Shown in pieces: positions 16,491 to 26,977 of a stretch of 64,000 nt of DNA. A program made the position numbers and the translations under genes. The notes under the pieces are model-generated. The model worked only from the letters and a program-made list of their open reading frames with translations, was not told the DNA's origin and made no database searches. How positions within the stretch are numbered: the stretch's first letter is position 1; each line of letters opens with the position of its first letter. This DNA comes from DAIMFL01 sp964372215 (GTDB taxonomy: Bacteria > Pseudomonadota > Alphaproteobacteria > Dongiales > Dongiaceae). The stretch covers positions 1 through 64,000 of the forward strand of contig CAYJQC010000024.1 of assembly GCA_964372215.1 (NCBI GenBank), given 5' to 3'.

Positions 16491-16580
16491 GGAGGGGTGG
16501 CCGAGTGGCTTAAGGCACACGCTTGGAAAGCGTGCATACGGTAAAACGTATCGCGGGTTCGAATCCCGCCCCCTCCGCCA
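16491..16580 (+). tRNA. tRNA-Ser (GGA anticodon)
   Basis: A 90-base class II tRNA. The acceptor arms GGAGGGG and CCCCTCC pair perfectly and the 3' CCA is encoded. The anticodon loop is CTTGGAAAG with anticodon GGA, reading UCC and UCU. A long variable arm (CATACGGTAAAACGTATCG) and the T arm GCGGGTTCGAATCCCGC complete the serine pattern. It stands alone and is followed at once by a strong hairpin. Confidence 0.97.
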
Positions 16581-16615
16581 CGACACAACGGGGCCCGCCG
16601 GGCCCCGTTGTGTCG
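16581..16615 (+). terminator. Very strong hairpin directly after tRNA-Ser
   Basis: A perfect 16-base-pair stem (CGACACAACGGGGCCC with its complement) around a three-base loop starts at the first base after the encoded CCA. It lacks a run of T, so it may act mainly as a processing or barrier structure, but its position and stability fit transcript-end formation for the tRNA gene. Confidence 0.65.
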
Positions 16616-16998
16616 TGCGCCATGGCCCGAGACCGCCGAGCGCCTGCGCCGGAGTCGTCCGCAGGGAAGGTGTTCTGCGGCGCACCTCTTGCTCCTCCGT
16701 TCCAACCAAGTACATCCGCGCGACGTCACAGCCGCGAACGCGGATGCTGTCCGGTTCGATCGTTCCCCATTGCGTGGTGTAAGAGCTGCGATGATGTCGC
16801 GCTCTCCGACGGGTCCGCGGGACATGCCTATAAGTACCTCATGTCCACCCAATACCAATTGCCCTCACTCCCTATACTTTTGCGTCTCGCCAAATTCAGT
16901 CCGCTAAACAGCCCTTTTATCTTCTGGCTTGATACTCAGTATCATTCTGCGTCCCTGAAGCTCGGGTATCGCGATGGATCTCGGCATGAGAATCGGAA
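16616..16998. other. AT-richer gene-free stretch before the sensor kinase
   Basis: About 380 bases with markedly lower GC than the rest of the window, which continues into the first 60 or so codons of the kinase gene. No gene, tRNA duplicate or integrase relic was found. It should contain the kinase promoter, but several AT-rich candidates compete and none is convincing. Confidence 0.4.
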
Positions 16999-19629
16999 AT
17001 GGCAAGTCGTCAAAACAATAAAACTCCGTATCTAAAGCGAAATTGCGGATCTCTATGTCGCTTGCGTCTGGAAAGCATTGCGATATTCCTTGTGTTCGCG
17101 GGCTCCATTATTGTATTCGAGATATCCGGCATTAGAAATCGTCTCGAGGGCGATCTCCATCAGAACGTGATTCATGGTTCGTATATCGAACCGTCTCTTT
17201 TTCCGATCCTGGCCGCGCTGTTCGGCGCCCTGCTCGTCAACTTGCTCTACATGTATCGCGCCGCCGGACACAGCGAGGCGCGGCGCGACGACGCCGAGAA
17301 TGCCGCCGAACAGCACAAGCGGCGCCTGGAGGATTTCGCCCAGAGCACCAGCGAATGGCTGTGGGAGACCGACGTCGACGGGCGATTCATCTACGTCTCC
17401 GCCAAGTTCGAAGAGGTCACGGGCATTTCCCAGGACCAGGTGATCGGCCGCTTCCGCGACGACTTCTCCTGTTTGCCCGGCGAGTCGAGCTGGCAGATCG
17501 AGCGCATCAACGACGCGATGAAGGCCCGCCAGCCCTTCCAGGACGCGACCTATCAGGTCGCGACGCCGGCCGGGCGGAACCTGTGGGTCCGGACCAGCGG
17601 CTTGCCGCAGTTCGACGACGCCGGCGAGTTCGTCGGCTATCGCGGCACCGCCTCGGACGCGACCTCCGAGCACGAACTGCGCCGGTCGAGCGAGGAATCG
17701 CACGCACACTTCCTGGCGGCGCTCGATGCGCTGCCCGCATCGGTGCTGCTCTACGACACCGAAGGCAAGCTGCGGTCGTGGAACGCGGCGGTCGGCGCCT
17801 ATTTCCGCGATGTCGCCGATCAGATCGTCTCGGGCAGCACGTTCCAGGCGTTCGCAGCAACCGCCTGCGAACGACAGGCGTTCCTGTTCACGGATGCCGA
17901 GGAATGGGTCGCCGCGCGGGTCCGGGCCTATGAAGAGGGCAGGCAGGACGAGATCGTTCAGCTCCGGGACGGGCGCTGGCTTCAGGCCAGTCACTCCCGA
18001 ACCACCTTCGGGGGCGCGGTCACCATCTGGGTCGACGTGACGGCGCTGGTCGAGCGCGAGCAGGCGCTGTCGCGCAAGACGGCGCTGCTCGATGCGATCA
18101 TGGAAAACATGCACCAGGCGGTCTGCGTCTATGACGAGAATCGGCGCCTGGCGCTGTGGAATACCAGGTTCTGCGAGCTTCTGAAGCTGCCGGAGGAGCA
18201 CGCCGCGGTCGGGCAGCCGATGCTCGACATCGTCAAGCACGTCTTCTCCAAGCAGATGGCGGACCCGGACGCGGCCGATCGGCTTGCCAACGACATCGTC
18301 CAGAACGGCCTGGAAGATGTCGTCGAACGCGCCATGCCGGATGGCAGCACGGTCGAGATTCGGACCGGCACCATGCCCGATGGCGGCCAGATCAAGACCT
18401 TCACGGACGTCACCCGGCGCAAGGCCGCGGAGCTGCAGCTTCGCCAGTCGCAGAAGATGGATGCGATCGGCCAGCTGGCGGGCGGCATGGCCCACGAGTT
18501 CAACAATCTTCTGACCGCCATCGGCGGTTTCGCGCGCATGGCCCAGCGCAAGGTCGAACAGCCGGTGTTCGTGGCGGATTGCCTGTGCGAGGTGGTCACG
18601 GCGGCCGATCACGCCGCCGAACTGACGGGCCAGATGCTGGCGTACAGCCGCAAGCAGGTGTCGGAAACCAGGGTCGTCGACGTCGATCATGCCGTCGGCG
18701 GGCTGGCGAAGCTGCTGCAGCCGCTGCTGGGCGAGCGGGTCGAGCTCGAGTTCGCCCTGGCCGGCGACGGGGCCCACGCGCGCGTCGATCCCGGACAGAT
18801 AACGCAATCGATCATCAACCTGGCCATCAATGCCCGCGACGCCATGCCCGAGGGCGGGCGCCTGGTGATCGGTACCGGGCTGGTGACGCTGCCCGACGAT
18901 TTCAGCGCGACCCATCTCGGCCAGAGCGGCGGCGCGTATTGCAGCATGTACGTCAAGGACACCGGAACCGGCATCAACGAGGACCATCTGTCGCGCATTT
19001 TCGAGCCGTTCTTCACCACCAAGGAACAGGGTCAGGGCACCGGCCTCGGCCTTGCCGTCGTCTACGGCCTGATGGAACAGGCCGGCGGAATGATCGATGT
19101 GCGCTCGACGGTCGGCGTCGGAACCATCTTCACGCTGTATCTGCCCGCGGTGTTCGAGGACGTGTCGGAGCGCGCGATGCCCAATCCCGACAGCGACGAG
19201 CTGGCGCCAAAGCGCGCCACCGTTCTGCTGGTCGAGGACGACGATGCGGTGCGCCGCTATGTCCGGATGGAGCTGGAAAGCGTGGGCTACGACGTGATCA
19301 CGGCGGTCAACGGCAAGAACGCGATCGACGAGGCCCGGAGCCTTGGCGACCGCTCGATCGACATCCTTCTGTCGGACGTCGTGATGCCGGTCATGGGCGG
19401 AGTCGCCGCCGCCCGCGTCCTGACCGCCGAGCGCCCCGACCTGAAGGTGGTCTACATGACCGGCTATCCGCAGCGTGGCGCCGCCGCGATGGACGACTTC
19501 GAGGACGGCGCCACGATTCTCTACAAGCCAGTGACCCGGAACGATCTCGCGCACACCCTCGCGGCGGTGCTGTCGGGATCGGCCGGGCCATGCCCAATCG
19601 GTGACGAAGGAGTGCTGGTCGATGTCTGA
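16999..19629 (+). CDS. Hybrid sensor histidine kinase with three PAS domains
   Basis: An inner-membrane two-component sensor of 876 residues. Two membrane helices (about 26-45 and 66-86) flank a short periplasmic loop of about 20 residues, so sensing is probably cytoplasmic. PAS domains follow at about 107-230, 235-345 and 360-475. The dimerisation domain has the H-box GGMAHEFNNLL with phospho-acceptor His499. The ATPase domain has NLAINARDAMPEGG, DTGTGI and GQGTGLGLAVVYG. A fused receiver domain (about 737-858) has the acceptor Asp793 in ILLSDVVMP. The 5' end is AT-rich compared with the rest. The stop overlaps the next gene's start by eight bases. Signal unknown. Confidence 0.93.
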   Translation: MASRQNNKTPYLKRNCGSLCRLRLESIAIFLVFAGSIIVFEISGIRNRLEGDLHQNVIHGSYIEPSLFPILAALFGALLVNLLYMYRAAGHSEARRDDAENAAEQHKRRLEDFAQSTSEWLWETDVDGRFIYVSAKFEEVTGISQDQVIGRFRDDFSCLPGESSWQIERINDAMKARQPFQDATYQVATPAGRNLWVRTSGLPQFDDAGEFVGYRGTASDATSEHELRRSSEESHAHFLAALDALPASVLLYDTEGKLRSWNAAVGAYFRDVADQIVSGSTFQAFAATACERQAFLFTDAEEWVAARVRAYEEGRQDEIVQLRDGRWLQASHSRTTFGGAVTIWVDVTALVEREQALSRKTALLDAIMENMHQAVCVYDENRRLALWNTRFCELLKLPEEHAAVGQPMLDIVKHVFSKQMADPDAADRLANDIVQNGLEDVVERAMPDGSTVEIRTGTMPDGGQIKTFTDVTRRKAAELQLRQSQKMDAIGQLAGGMAHEFNNLLTAIGGFARMAQRKVEQPVFVADCLCEVVTAADHAAELTGQMLAYSRKQVSETRVVDVDHAVGGLAKLLQPLLGERVELEFALAGDGAHARVDPGQITQSIINLAINARDAMPEGGRLVIGTGLVTLPDDFSATHLGQSGGAYCSMYVKDTGTGINEDHLSRIFEPFFTTKEQGQGTGLGLAVVYGLMEQAGGMIDVRSTVGVGTIFTLYLPAVFEDVSERAMPNPDSDELAPKRATVLLVEDDDAVRRYVRMELESVGYDVITAVNGKNAIDEARSLGDRSIDILLSDVVMPVMGGVAAARVLTAERPDLKVVYMTGYPQRGAAAMDDFEDGATILYKPVTRNDLAHTLAAVLSGSAGPCPIGDEGVLVDV

Positions 19630-20044
19630 AGCTCTGCTGGATGTTCAAAAGATCAGGTTGCTGGTGGTCGACGACAACCCTCAGGCCCTGCGGCTCGTGC
19701 GCATGCTGCTGCACGACATCGGCTGCACGCAGGTCTATACGGCCAAGGACGGGCGCGAGGCGCTGGATTTCCTCGGCTCGTGCGACGAGCTGGTCGACGC
19801 CGTGATCTCCGACTGGAACATGCCGCGGATGGCGGGAATCGAGCTGCTGAAGCAGATCCGCACCGTCTTCCCGGACATGCCGTTCCTGATGCTCACCGGC
19901 CGCGCGACGATCGAAGCCGTCAAGGAGGCGCGCACCCACGGCGTCACCGCCTATCTGGCAAAGCCGTTCTCGCCGGATCAGCTACAACAGAAGATCCTGC
20001 ACCTGATTCGCAACCTGCAGCAGGTCCCGGTCGGCATGATGTGA
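19622..20044 (+). CDS. CheY-like single-domain response regulator
   Basis: A 140-residue stand-alone receiver domain. The acidic pair is Asp17-Asp18 (LLVVDDNP), the phospho-acceptor is Asp64 in VISDWNMPRMAG, with the switch Thr in MLTGRA and the conserved Lys in YLAKPF. There is no output domain, so it signals by protein contact. AGGAG lies nine bases before the ATG at 19622, and the ATGTCTGA overlap with the kinase stop shows coupled translation. A GTG 21 bases upstream is a poorer start. It is the likely partner of the hybrid kinase. Confidence 0.93.
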   Translation: MSEALLDVQKIRLLVVDDNPQALRLVRMLLHDIGCTQVYTAKDGREALDFLGSCDELVDAVISDWNMPRMAGIELLKQIRTVFPDMPFLMLTGRATIEAVKEARTHGVTAYLAKPFSPDQLQQKILHLIRNLQQVPVGMM

Positions 20045-20171
20045 GGACGCCGGGGCGCCGGGGTGAGGCCGGCCGCCGACCACCATGTCTGCCTGGACCG
20101 CTCGGGCCAAGCGCGGATAGGATATAGGTCTCGCCGCATTTCCGACCGGTTTCACGGCTAGAACCGGCGCC

Positions 20172-20867
20172 ATGAGTGGACGGCGATGGCGCGGATATCT
20201 GGCGGCGGCGGCTGTCGCAGTGGTGCTGCTGTGGATCGGACTGCCGCAGATTCCGCCGCGCTGGAATCCCTGGGCGCCGATCCGGCTTGCCGAGGCGCCC
20301 GGCTTCCTCACCAGCTTCAAGCTTCAAAATCTGCGGGACGATCCGGCCGCATGCCGCGCCATTCTCGACGCCGCCGGGTTCGTCTACCGGGACTTGCCGG
20401 ACCAGGTCACCGGTCCGGGCTGCGGGTTCCATGACGCCGTCCGGATCGAGCGATCTGCCGTCGCCTATGGCGGCGGCTTCGCCGCGACCTGCCCGCTGGC
20501 GGCCGGCCTCGCGTTGTTCGAGCGCCACGTTCTGCAACCGGCGGCGCAGGCCGCGTTCGGCGAGTCGGTGGTGGCGGTCGACCATCTCGGCAGCTATGCC
20601 TGCCGCAACATGAACAACCGCAACGCCGGGCGGCGCAGCCAGCACGCGACCGCGAACGCCCTCGACATCGCCGGCGTCGTGCTGGCGGATGGCGCGCGGG
20701 TGACGTTGACCCAGGACTGGGACGGCGGCGGCGCGAAGGCCGCGTTCCTGCACCGGCTGCACGACGACGGCTGTGCGATCTTCAGCGTGGTGCTGGGCCC
20801 CGATCACGACGCCGCCCATCGCAGCCATCTGCATGTCGATCTCGGCGGCTTGACCTATTGCCGCTGA
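20172..20867 (+). CDS. Extensin-like (LAS-type) protein
   Basis: 231 residues with an uncleaved-looking N-terminal anchor (LAAAAVAVVLLWIGLPQI) that places the rest in the periplasm. The C-terminal 170 residues match the bacterial extensin-like domain: a Cys-rich start, GSYACRNMNNRNAGRRSQHATANALDIAGV (the His and Asp of a zinc site) and HRSHLHVDLGG, which supplies the His-x-His. This spacing is that of LAS-type D-Ala-D-Ala or murein peptidases, so cell-wall hydrolysis is likely although not shown for this group. It converges on the ABC exporter with 19 bases between. Confidence 0.85.
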   Translation: MSGRRWRGYLAAAAVAVVLLWIGLPQIPPRWNPWAPIRLAEAPGFLTSFKLQNLRDDPAACRAILDAAGFVYRDLPDQVTGPGCGFHDAVRIERSAVAYGGGFAATCPLAAGLALFERHVLQPAAQAAFGESVVAVDHLGSYACRNMNNRNAGRRSQHATANALDIAGVVLADGARVTLTQDWDGGGAKAAFLHRLHDDGCAIFSVVLGPDHDAAHRSHLHVDLGGLTYCR

Positions 20868-20886
20868 GGGCGGCTGACGCGGAGTC

Positions 20887-22743
<1,857 letters not shown>

Positions 22744-22953
22744 GACAGCGCCTCGAGCTGCGGCGTCGACGGGAAGGGTTCGCGAATCGGGTGGGACCGG
22801 AGAACGAAGCTAGTCCCGATGGCGGCGCGACGCAATGCGGCCGGACGATCCGCTGCGCTGCAGTCGCCTGTTGCCGATCGGCTGGCTTTGCGCGGCTGGC
22901 ATGGCCGCCGGGAATCCGCGAGAATGGCGCTCATCGCGACACGGGAGCGAGCC

Positions 22954-23430
22954 ATGCGACTCGACGGTTCATGCCATTGCGGCGCGGTGCGATTCTCGGT
23001 CGAGGCCTATGCGCCGGTGCCTTTCCTGCGCTGCTACTGCTCGATCTGCCGCAAGACGGCGGGCGGCGGCGGCTACGCCATCAACCTCGGCGCCCGGGCC
23101 GACACGCTGCACGTCACCGGCCGCAAGCACATCGCCATGTTCCACGCTGTGATCGACGGCGCGGAGAGCGAAGGCGAACGGCGCTTCTGCAAGCGTTGCG
23201 GCGCGGCGCTCTGGGTCTCCGACCCGCGCTGGCCGGAGCTGGTGCATCCCTTCGTCAGCGCCATCGACACGGCTCTGCCCGAGGCGCCCGAGCAGGTCCA
23301 CATGATGCTGGGATCGAAGGCGAACTGGGTGCGGGTCGACGCCAAGCGCGGGGAAGCGCGGTTCGACGACTATCCCGAGCAGTCGCTCGAGGACTGGCAC
23401 CGCGCCCACGGCCTGCTCGACGAGAGCTGA
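22954..23430 (+). CDS. GFA-family (CENP-V/Gfa) zinc protein
   Basis: 158 residues of the fold first described for glutathione-dependent formaldehyde-activating enzyme. The zinc ligands are clear: CHCG near residue 7, CYCSIC near 29 and CKRCG near 84. The ATG at 22954 has GGGAG six bases upstream and puts the first CxC at the expected distance from the N-terminus; an ATG 30 bases earlier is less good. Family members rarely have a proven reaction, so formaldehyde handling is only a family label. Neighbouring genes give no pathway. Confidence 0.9.
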   Translation: MRLDGSCHCGAVRFSVEAYAPVPFLRCYCSICRKTAGGGGYAINLGARADTLHVTGRKHIAMFHAVIDGAESEGERRFCKRCGAALWVSDPRWPELVHPFVSAIDTALPEAPEQVHMMLGSKANWVRVDAKRGEARFDDYPEQSLEDWHRAHGLLDES

Positions 23431-23453
23431 CCCGCGCCGGCCCGGCCTCGGGC

Positions 23454-23639
23454 TCAGTCGCCCTTGTGCTCGGGCAGCCCCTTGCGCCTGGTCGCGGCGA
23501 ATTCCTCGAGCTGCGCCTCGCTCATCGAGTCGTACATTTCCTTCGACGCGCCCTTGAGCTCGGAGACCTCGATCTCGCCGCGCTTGGCGGCCAGCGCCGC
23601 GCCCGCGGCCATCTGCTGCGCCTTCGATCGCGCCGGCAT
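23454..23639 (-). CDS. DUF3008 family miniprotein
   Basis: 61 residues beginning MPARSKAQQMAAGAALAAKRG, with KGASKEMYDSMSEAQLEEFAATRRKG, a pattern I recognise as the DUF3008 family found widely in alphaproteobacteria and of unknown function. It is hydrophilic, charged and helical. It follows the EEP-family gene by one base, so the two are presumably co-transcribed. Confidence 0.88.
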   Translation of the reverse strand: MPARSKAQQMAAGAALAAKRGEIEVSELKGASKEMYDSMSEAQLEEFAATRRKGLPEHKGD

Positions 23640-23640
23640 G

Positions 23641-24678
23641 TCACACCTTCAGCCGCACGAACATCGGCCGGTGATCGGAGATCGCGAACTTGGCCCAGGC
23701 CTTGAACTGGGCCAGGCTGCGGGTGCCGGCCTCGATCTCGCTCCAGAGATCGCGGAACACGAAGTTGTCGTAGTCGACGACGATCGCGGTCTGGCCCTTG
23801 ATCTCCTTCACCTTCAGCTTCTTGTTGGTGAATACGACCTGATCGTAGGTGTTGAATTCCTGGATCGTCGTGCCGGCCTCGGTCGAGTAGCGGCTCGGCT
23901 GCAGGCCGCGGCGCAGCAGGGCCCGGTAGACCGGATTGCGGCTCTCCATCTTGGGGATGTTCATGTCGCCGAGCAGGATCACATTGGTCTCGTAGGCATT
24001 CTTCATGCGCGCGCCCTGCTGCCGGCGCGCCCACTCCGCCAGGAAGTACACCTCGGCGACCCGATTGCCGAACTCCGGCGATTCCTCCTTCTCCTGGCCG
24101 TAATAGATGTGGACGTTGGCCAGCAGGAAGGTGGTGCTGCGGCCGACCACCTGCCAGGTGCTGAGGAACGGGTTGCGGTTGAAACCGTAGAACACGGTCT
24201 GGACCGACTTGCCGTCCATGGTGAACTTCTGGGTCTTCGGCGCGATCACGTACTTGCCCTTGATCACCTTGCCCGACGGGTTGTAGTCGAGCTCGCCCAG
24301 GAGCTGGCGCGGCTGCACCACGTCCTTGCGGTAGACCACGACGAGGCGCTCCTGATTGCCCGCCGGATCGGTCATCACCATGTCGTAGCCGGAAGGCGCC
24401 AGTTCCTGCATCACGCTGGTGAAATGCTCGAGATTGGCGTTCACCTCCTGGACCGCGATGATGTCGAACTTGGACAGGACATGGGCGATCAGCAGCAGGT
24501 CTTTTTCGCGCCGCTTCTGCACGCCGAGATTGGCGATGTTCCAACTCGCCAGGTCGATCTCGTTCGCTCCCTTGGCCGGAATCGCGCGCGCGGGATCAGT
24601 GAAGAACCCGTCGAAGCGCGTCTTCTCCGTGGCCAGATCGTAGTCGTAATCGAATCTCGGCTTGGCGAACCCGACCAT
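23641..24678 (-). CDS. Endonuclease/exonuclease/phosphatase (EEP) family protein
   Basis: 345 residues of the metal-dependent DNase I-like fold. The motifs in order are LASWNIANLG (Asn), IIAVQEV (catalytic Glu), FLLANVHIYYG (His), VILLGDMNIPK (Asp and Asn) and FAISDHRPMFV (Asp-His pair), so the active site is complete. There is no signal peptide, so it acts in the cytoplasm. Members cleave nucleic acids or phosphodiester/phosphomonoester bonds in lipids and sugars, and the sequence does not say which. It lies six bases after the lipoprotein gene and one base before the DUF3008 gene, suggesting a three-gene unit. Confidence 0.88.
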   Translation of the reverse strand: MVGFAKPRFDYDYDLATEKTRFDGFFTDPARAIPAKGANEIDLASWNIANLGVQKRREKDLLLIAHVLSKFDIIAVQEVNANLEHFTSVMQELAPSGYDMVMTDPAGNQERLVVVYRKDVVQPRQLLGELDYNPSGKVIKGKYVIAPKTQKFTMDGKSVQTVFYGFNRNPFLSTWQVVGRSTTFLLANVHIYYGQEKEESPEFGNRVAEVYFLAEWARRQQGARMKNAYETNVILLGDMNIPKMESRNPVYRALLRRGLQPSRYSTEAGTTIQEFNTYDQVVFTNKKLKVKEIKGQTAIVVDYDNFVFRDLWSEIEAGTRSLAQFKAWAKFAISDHRPMFVRLKV

Positions 24679-24684
24679 GGCACC

Positions 24685-25230
24685 TCACCCCGCCGCGACG
24701 AAATAGCCGCGCAGGATCAGGTGCTGTACCCCGGAGGGCGGGCCGGCCGGCCCCCCCATGGTGTCGAAGCAGAGCTGCGCCGCCGCGGTCATGGCGAAGC
24801 CCGAGGTCATCGCTTCGCTGGTGCCGCCCTCGCCCTCGGGGTTGAGCAGGATGGTCGACTCCACCATTCGCTCCTGGCGGTCGGGATCGGCGAGATTCTG
24901 GATCAGCAGGCGCAGCACGACCCGGGTTCCCGCGGCCGCCGCGCCATCGGGATGGTGATACAGCCAATCCATGTCGGTGATCACCAGCGCGCGCTCCGCC
25001 GGCATCGCGAACGGCTGCAGGGCGCCGGTGCCGTCCTGGAAAACCCGCCGGAAGCTGTGGCCGGCGGCGCCGAAGCCGCAGCCGGTATCGCCGGTCGCGG
25101 AATGCAGCACCACCTGCTCGCCCGGCGCCTGGCCCAGATGGGTCCGCGGCGCGCAAGCCGCCAGCGCGATGGCGACAAGGCCCAGGCATGCCGCCCCGCC
25201 AGCTCCGCGCACAAGGTTGACCCGGCCCAC
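24685..25230 (-). CDS. Putative lipoprotein of unknown function
   Basis: 181 residues with a signal peptide and lipobox ALAAC near residue 26. The mature part starts APRTHLGQAPGEQVVLHSATGDTGCGFG and is predicted strand-rich, with a repeated theme of LVITDMDWLYH, VVLRLLIQNL and HLILRGYFV. No enzymatic motif is seen. It probably heads a unit with the EEP-family gene six bases downstream. Confidence 0.78.
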   Translation of the reverse strand: MGRVNLVRGAGGAACLGLVAIALAACAPRTHLGQAPGEQVVLHSATGDTGCGFGAAGHSFRRVFQDGTGALQPFAMPAERALVITDMDWLYHHPDGAAAAGTRVVLRLLIQNLADPDRQERMVESTILLNPEGEGGTSEAMTSGFAMTAAAQLCFDTMGGPAGPPSGVQHLILRGYFVAAG

Positions 25231-25343
25231 TGGAGTCCCCCCGTCGGTGATTCCCGCCCCGCCGCGGCGACACGTGATCGCCCATTGCGGTCTTGGCGCC
25301 GGACCAGACTACGCCGACTCTGCCGCCGGGGAAACCCGGCCTC

Positions 25344-25580
25344 TCAGGCAAATCGGATGCCGATGCCGTCGACGCCCACGCCGGACAGGCGCATGTGCCA
25401 GGTCTCGCCGGGCGCCGCCGGAAACGCCCGGGTCAGGGTTCCCGTGGTGACGATCTCGCCGGCTGCGAGCGGCGGGTTCGCCGGATCGCGTGCCAGCAGG
25501 TCGACACACGCACGGGCGATATCGTCGACGGCGACCACGGGCGGCAGGTCCTGCACCGGCTCCCCTCCGCTTCGTTCCGC
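25344..25580 (-). pseudogene. C-terminal remnant of a 2-keto-4-pentenoate hydratase-like gene
   Basis: The frame encodes about 75 residues containing LAAGEIVTTGTLTRAFPAAPGETWHM, which is the C-terminal active-site strand region of the 2-keto-4-pentenoate hydratase / 2-oxohepta-3-ene-dioate hydratase family (full proteins are about 260 residues). The frame meets a stop at the end of the metallo-hydrolase gene, so the first two thirds are missing. A GTG at 25554-25556 could start a 70-residue product, but no ribosome-binding site or whole domain would result. I read it as the relic of a deletion that brought the metallo-hydrolase gene next to the lipoprotein gene. Confidence 0.65.
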
Positions 25581-25589
25581 CGCGGCGCC

Positions 25590-26324
25590 TCAGGCGGCGA
25601 GCAGCTGCGATTCGAGCCTGGCGGCATAGTAGTCGGCCAGGCGGTTCAGGGCGGACTGGCAGTCACCGACATAGGAAGTGCCATGCATGACGGCGAGGGT
25701 GCGCGGATTCAGCGCGGCGAGCCTCCTGATCGTCGGCGCGGTCGCCGGCGTCACGGCGGATGCCTGGAACATGTCCTCGGCCGCGATCGCCTTCTGGACG
25801 ATGTCCGCGTCGGTCAGGGCCTGGCCGTTGCCGAGATGGGTCATCAGGTCGCCGCACAGCAGCGTGGCGGTATCCTCCTCGAACAGCAGCCCCGCTTCCC
25901 AGCCATGCGGCACGTGGGGCGTATCGATGTAGCGCACGCGCCGCCCGCCGAGGTCGACGACCGTGCCGTCGGCGAGCGCCCTGGGCGTCCGATCGGCGAG
26001 ATCGTTCAGGGAAACCGCGCAGGCGGTCATGCCGTGCGCCACCTGCGCGCGCGGCGCCGCGGCCAGCCAGGCGTTCATCGCGCCGCACTCGTCGGCTTCG
26101 ACATGGCCGAAGCTGATCCAGCGGAGTTTCTCGACCGGCATGATCCGGGCGACGGCAGCCGACACGGACTCGAACATCGCCCGCGGGCCGCAGTGAAACA
26201 GCAGCGGCTCTTCCGCGTCCACCAGGAACTGGTTGAAGGTGAATCCGGCCGGCGGGGCGATGTCCGGCACAAAGGTCGAGAGCCGATAGATGCGATCGGC
26301 GATCTCCGCGATTTCGGTAGTCAT
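25590..26324 (-). CDS. MBL-fold metallo-hydrolase with diiron-type ligand set
   Basis: 244 residues of the oxygen-binding diiron branch of the metallo-beta-lactamase fold, the N-terminal domain type of flavodiiron proteins. The ligand pattern is His74-x-Glu76-x-Asp78 (GHVEADE), His136/His139 in DTPHVPHGWE, Asp158 in LLCGDLMTH and His213 in VMHGTSYVG. The first motif is HxExD rather than the hydrolase HxHxDH. No flavodoxin domain follows, so any electron donor is separate. It overlaps the tetR gene by four bases, making a two-gene operon. A role in sensing or reducing NO, O2 or peroxide is inferred from the family. Confidence 0.88.
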   Translation of the reverse strand: MTTEIAEIADRIYRLSTFVPDIAPPAGFTFNQFLVDAEEPLLFHCGPRAMFESVSAAVARIMPVEKLRWISFGHVEADECGAMNAWLAAAPRAQVAHGMTACAVSLNDLADRTPRALADGTVVDLGGRRVRYIDTPHVPHGWEAGLLFEEDTATLLCGDLMTHLGNGQALTDADIVQKAIAAEDMFQASAVTPATAPTIRRLAALNPRTLAVMHGTSYVGDCQSALNRLADYYAARLESQLLAA

Positions 26325-26950
26325 GTTCGAGAACTCCTGCGTTTGCGTCGAGTCGACTTGCGCTCGTCCTGCGGCTGCATGAGCCAGGCGACGAGCACGC
26401 CAGCGATGCGCTCGGCGGCGTCGGCCGTCGCGATTCCGTGTTCGGCAAGACGGCGATAGACCTCGTAGTCGAGCAGGGCCGCGACCACCACGGCGCTGCC
26501 AGCCGACCTCCCGAGCGGGCGCAATGTCGCCGCCACCAGCGCGTCGAGCGTTTGGTCCAGCTCGGCCATCGCGTCCCGCAGCGCCTGGATCCGCTGCCGA
26601 TCGGCCCGCGCCTTGGACAGTCCCGGGCAGCGCTCGTAGAACTCGAACAGCGACCGGACGAGGCGATCGACCCGGTCCGGCACGTCCACCGCCCCTTCGA
26701 GCACGTCCGCCGCCGGTGGCGGAGCGAGTTCGAAGGTGTAGGCGCCGCAGGCCCGAACGGCGTCGTCATAGGTCGGGAAGTGGTGATACACGGTGCCCAG
26801 CCCGACATCGGCGCGTTCGGCGATCTGCTTCATGGTTGTTTCGGCGATCCCCTGCTCCGCGTGCAGCGCGAAGGTTGCCTCGACGATCCGTTGCCGCGTC
26901 TCGGCTGCGGCGCGGGCACGCTTGCCCATCTGGTAGCGTCTCGGGGCCAT
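26321..26950 (-). CDS. TetR-family regulator of the metallo-hydrolase operon
   Basis: 209 residues. The N-terminal helix-turn-helix reads ETRQRIVEATFALHAEQGIAETTMKQIAERADVGLGTVYHHFPTYDDAV (HTH spans roughly residues 17-60; shown as its parts MKQIAERADVG and TVYHHF). The rest is a ligand-binding helical domain with no recognisable pocket signature, and the C-terminus is very basic. The ATG at 26950 has GGAGG five bases upstream; another ATG lies four codons earlier. The operon start is covered by a 22-base palindrome, so autorepression is likely and the metallo-hydrolase should be induced by the same ligand. Confidence 0.9.
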   Translation of the reverse strand: MAPRRYQMGKRARAAAETRQRIVEATFALHAEQGIAETTMKQIAERADVGLGTVYHHFPTYDDAVRACGAYTFELAPPPAADVLEGAVDVPDRVDRLVRSLFEFYERCPGLSKARADRQRIQALRDAMAELDQTLDALVAATLRPLGRSAGSAVVVAALLDYEVYRRLAEHGIATADAAERIAGVLVAWLMQPQDERKSTRRKRRSSRT

Positions 26951-26977
26951 GCCGCCCTCCATGGTGCGTAATATTTA

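Noticed and set aside
16491..16998. tRNA-Ser as the attachment site of an integrated element
   Set aside because: No integrase, no direct repeat of the tRNA 3' end and no island-type genes were found downstream.
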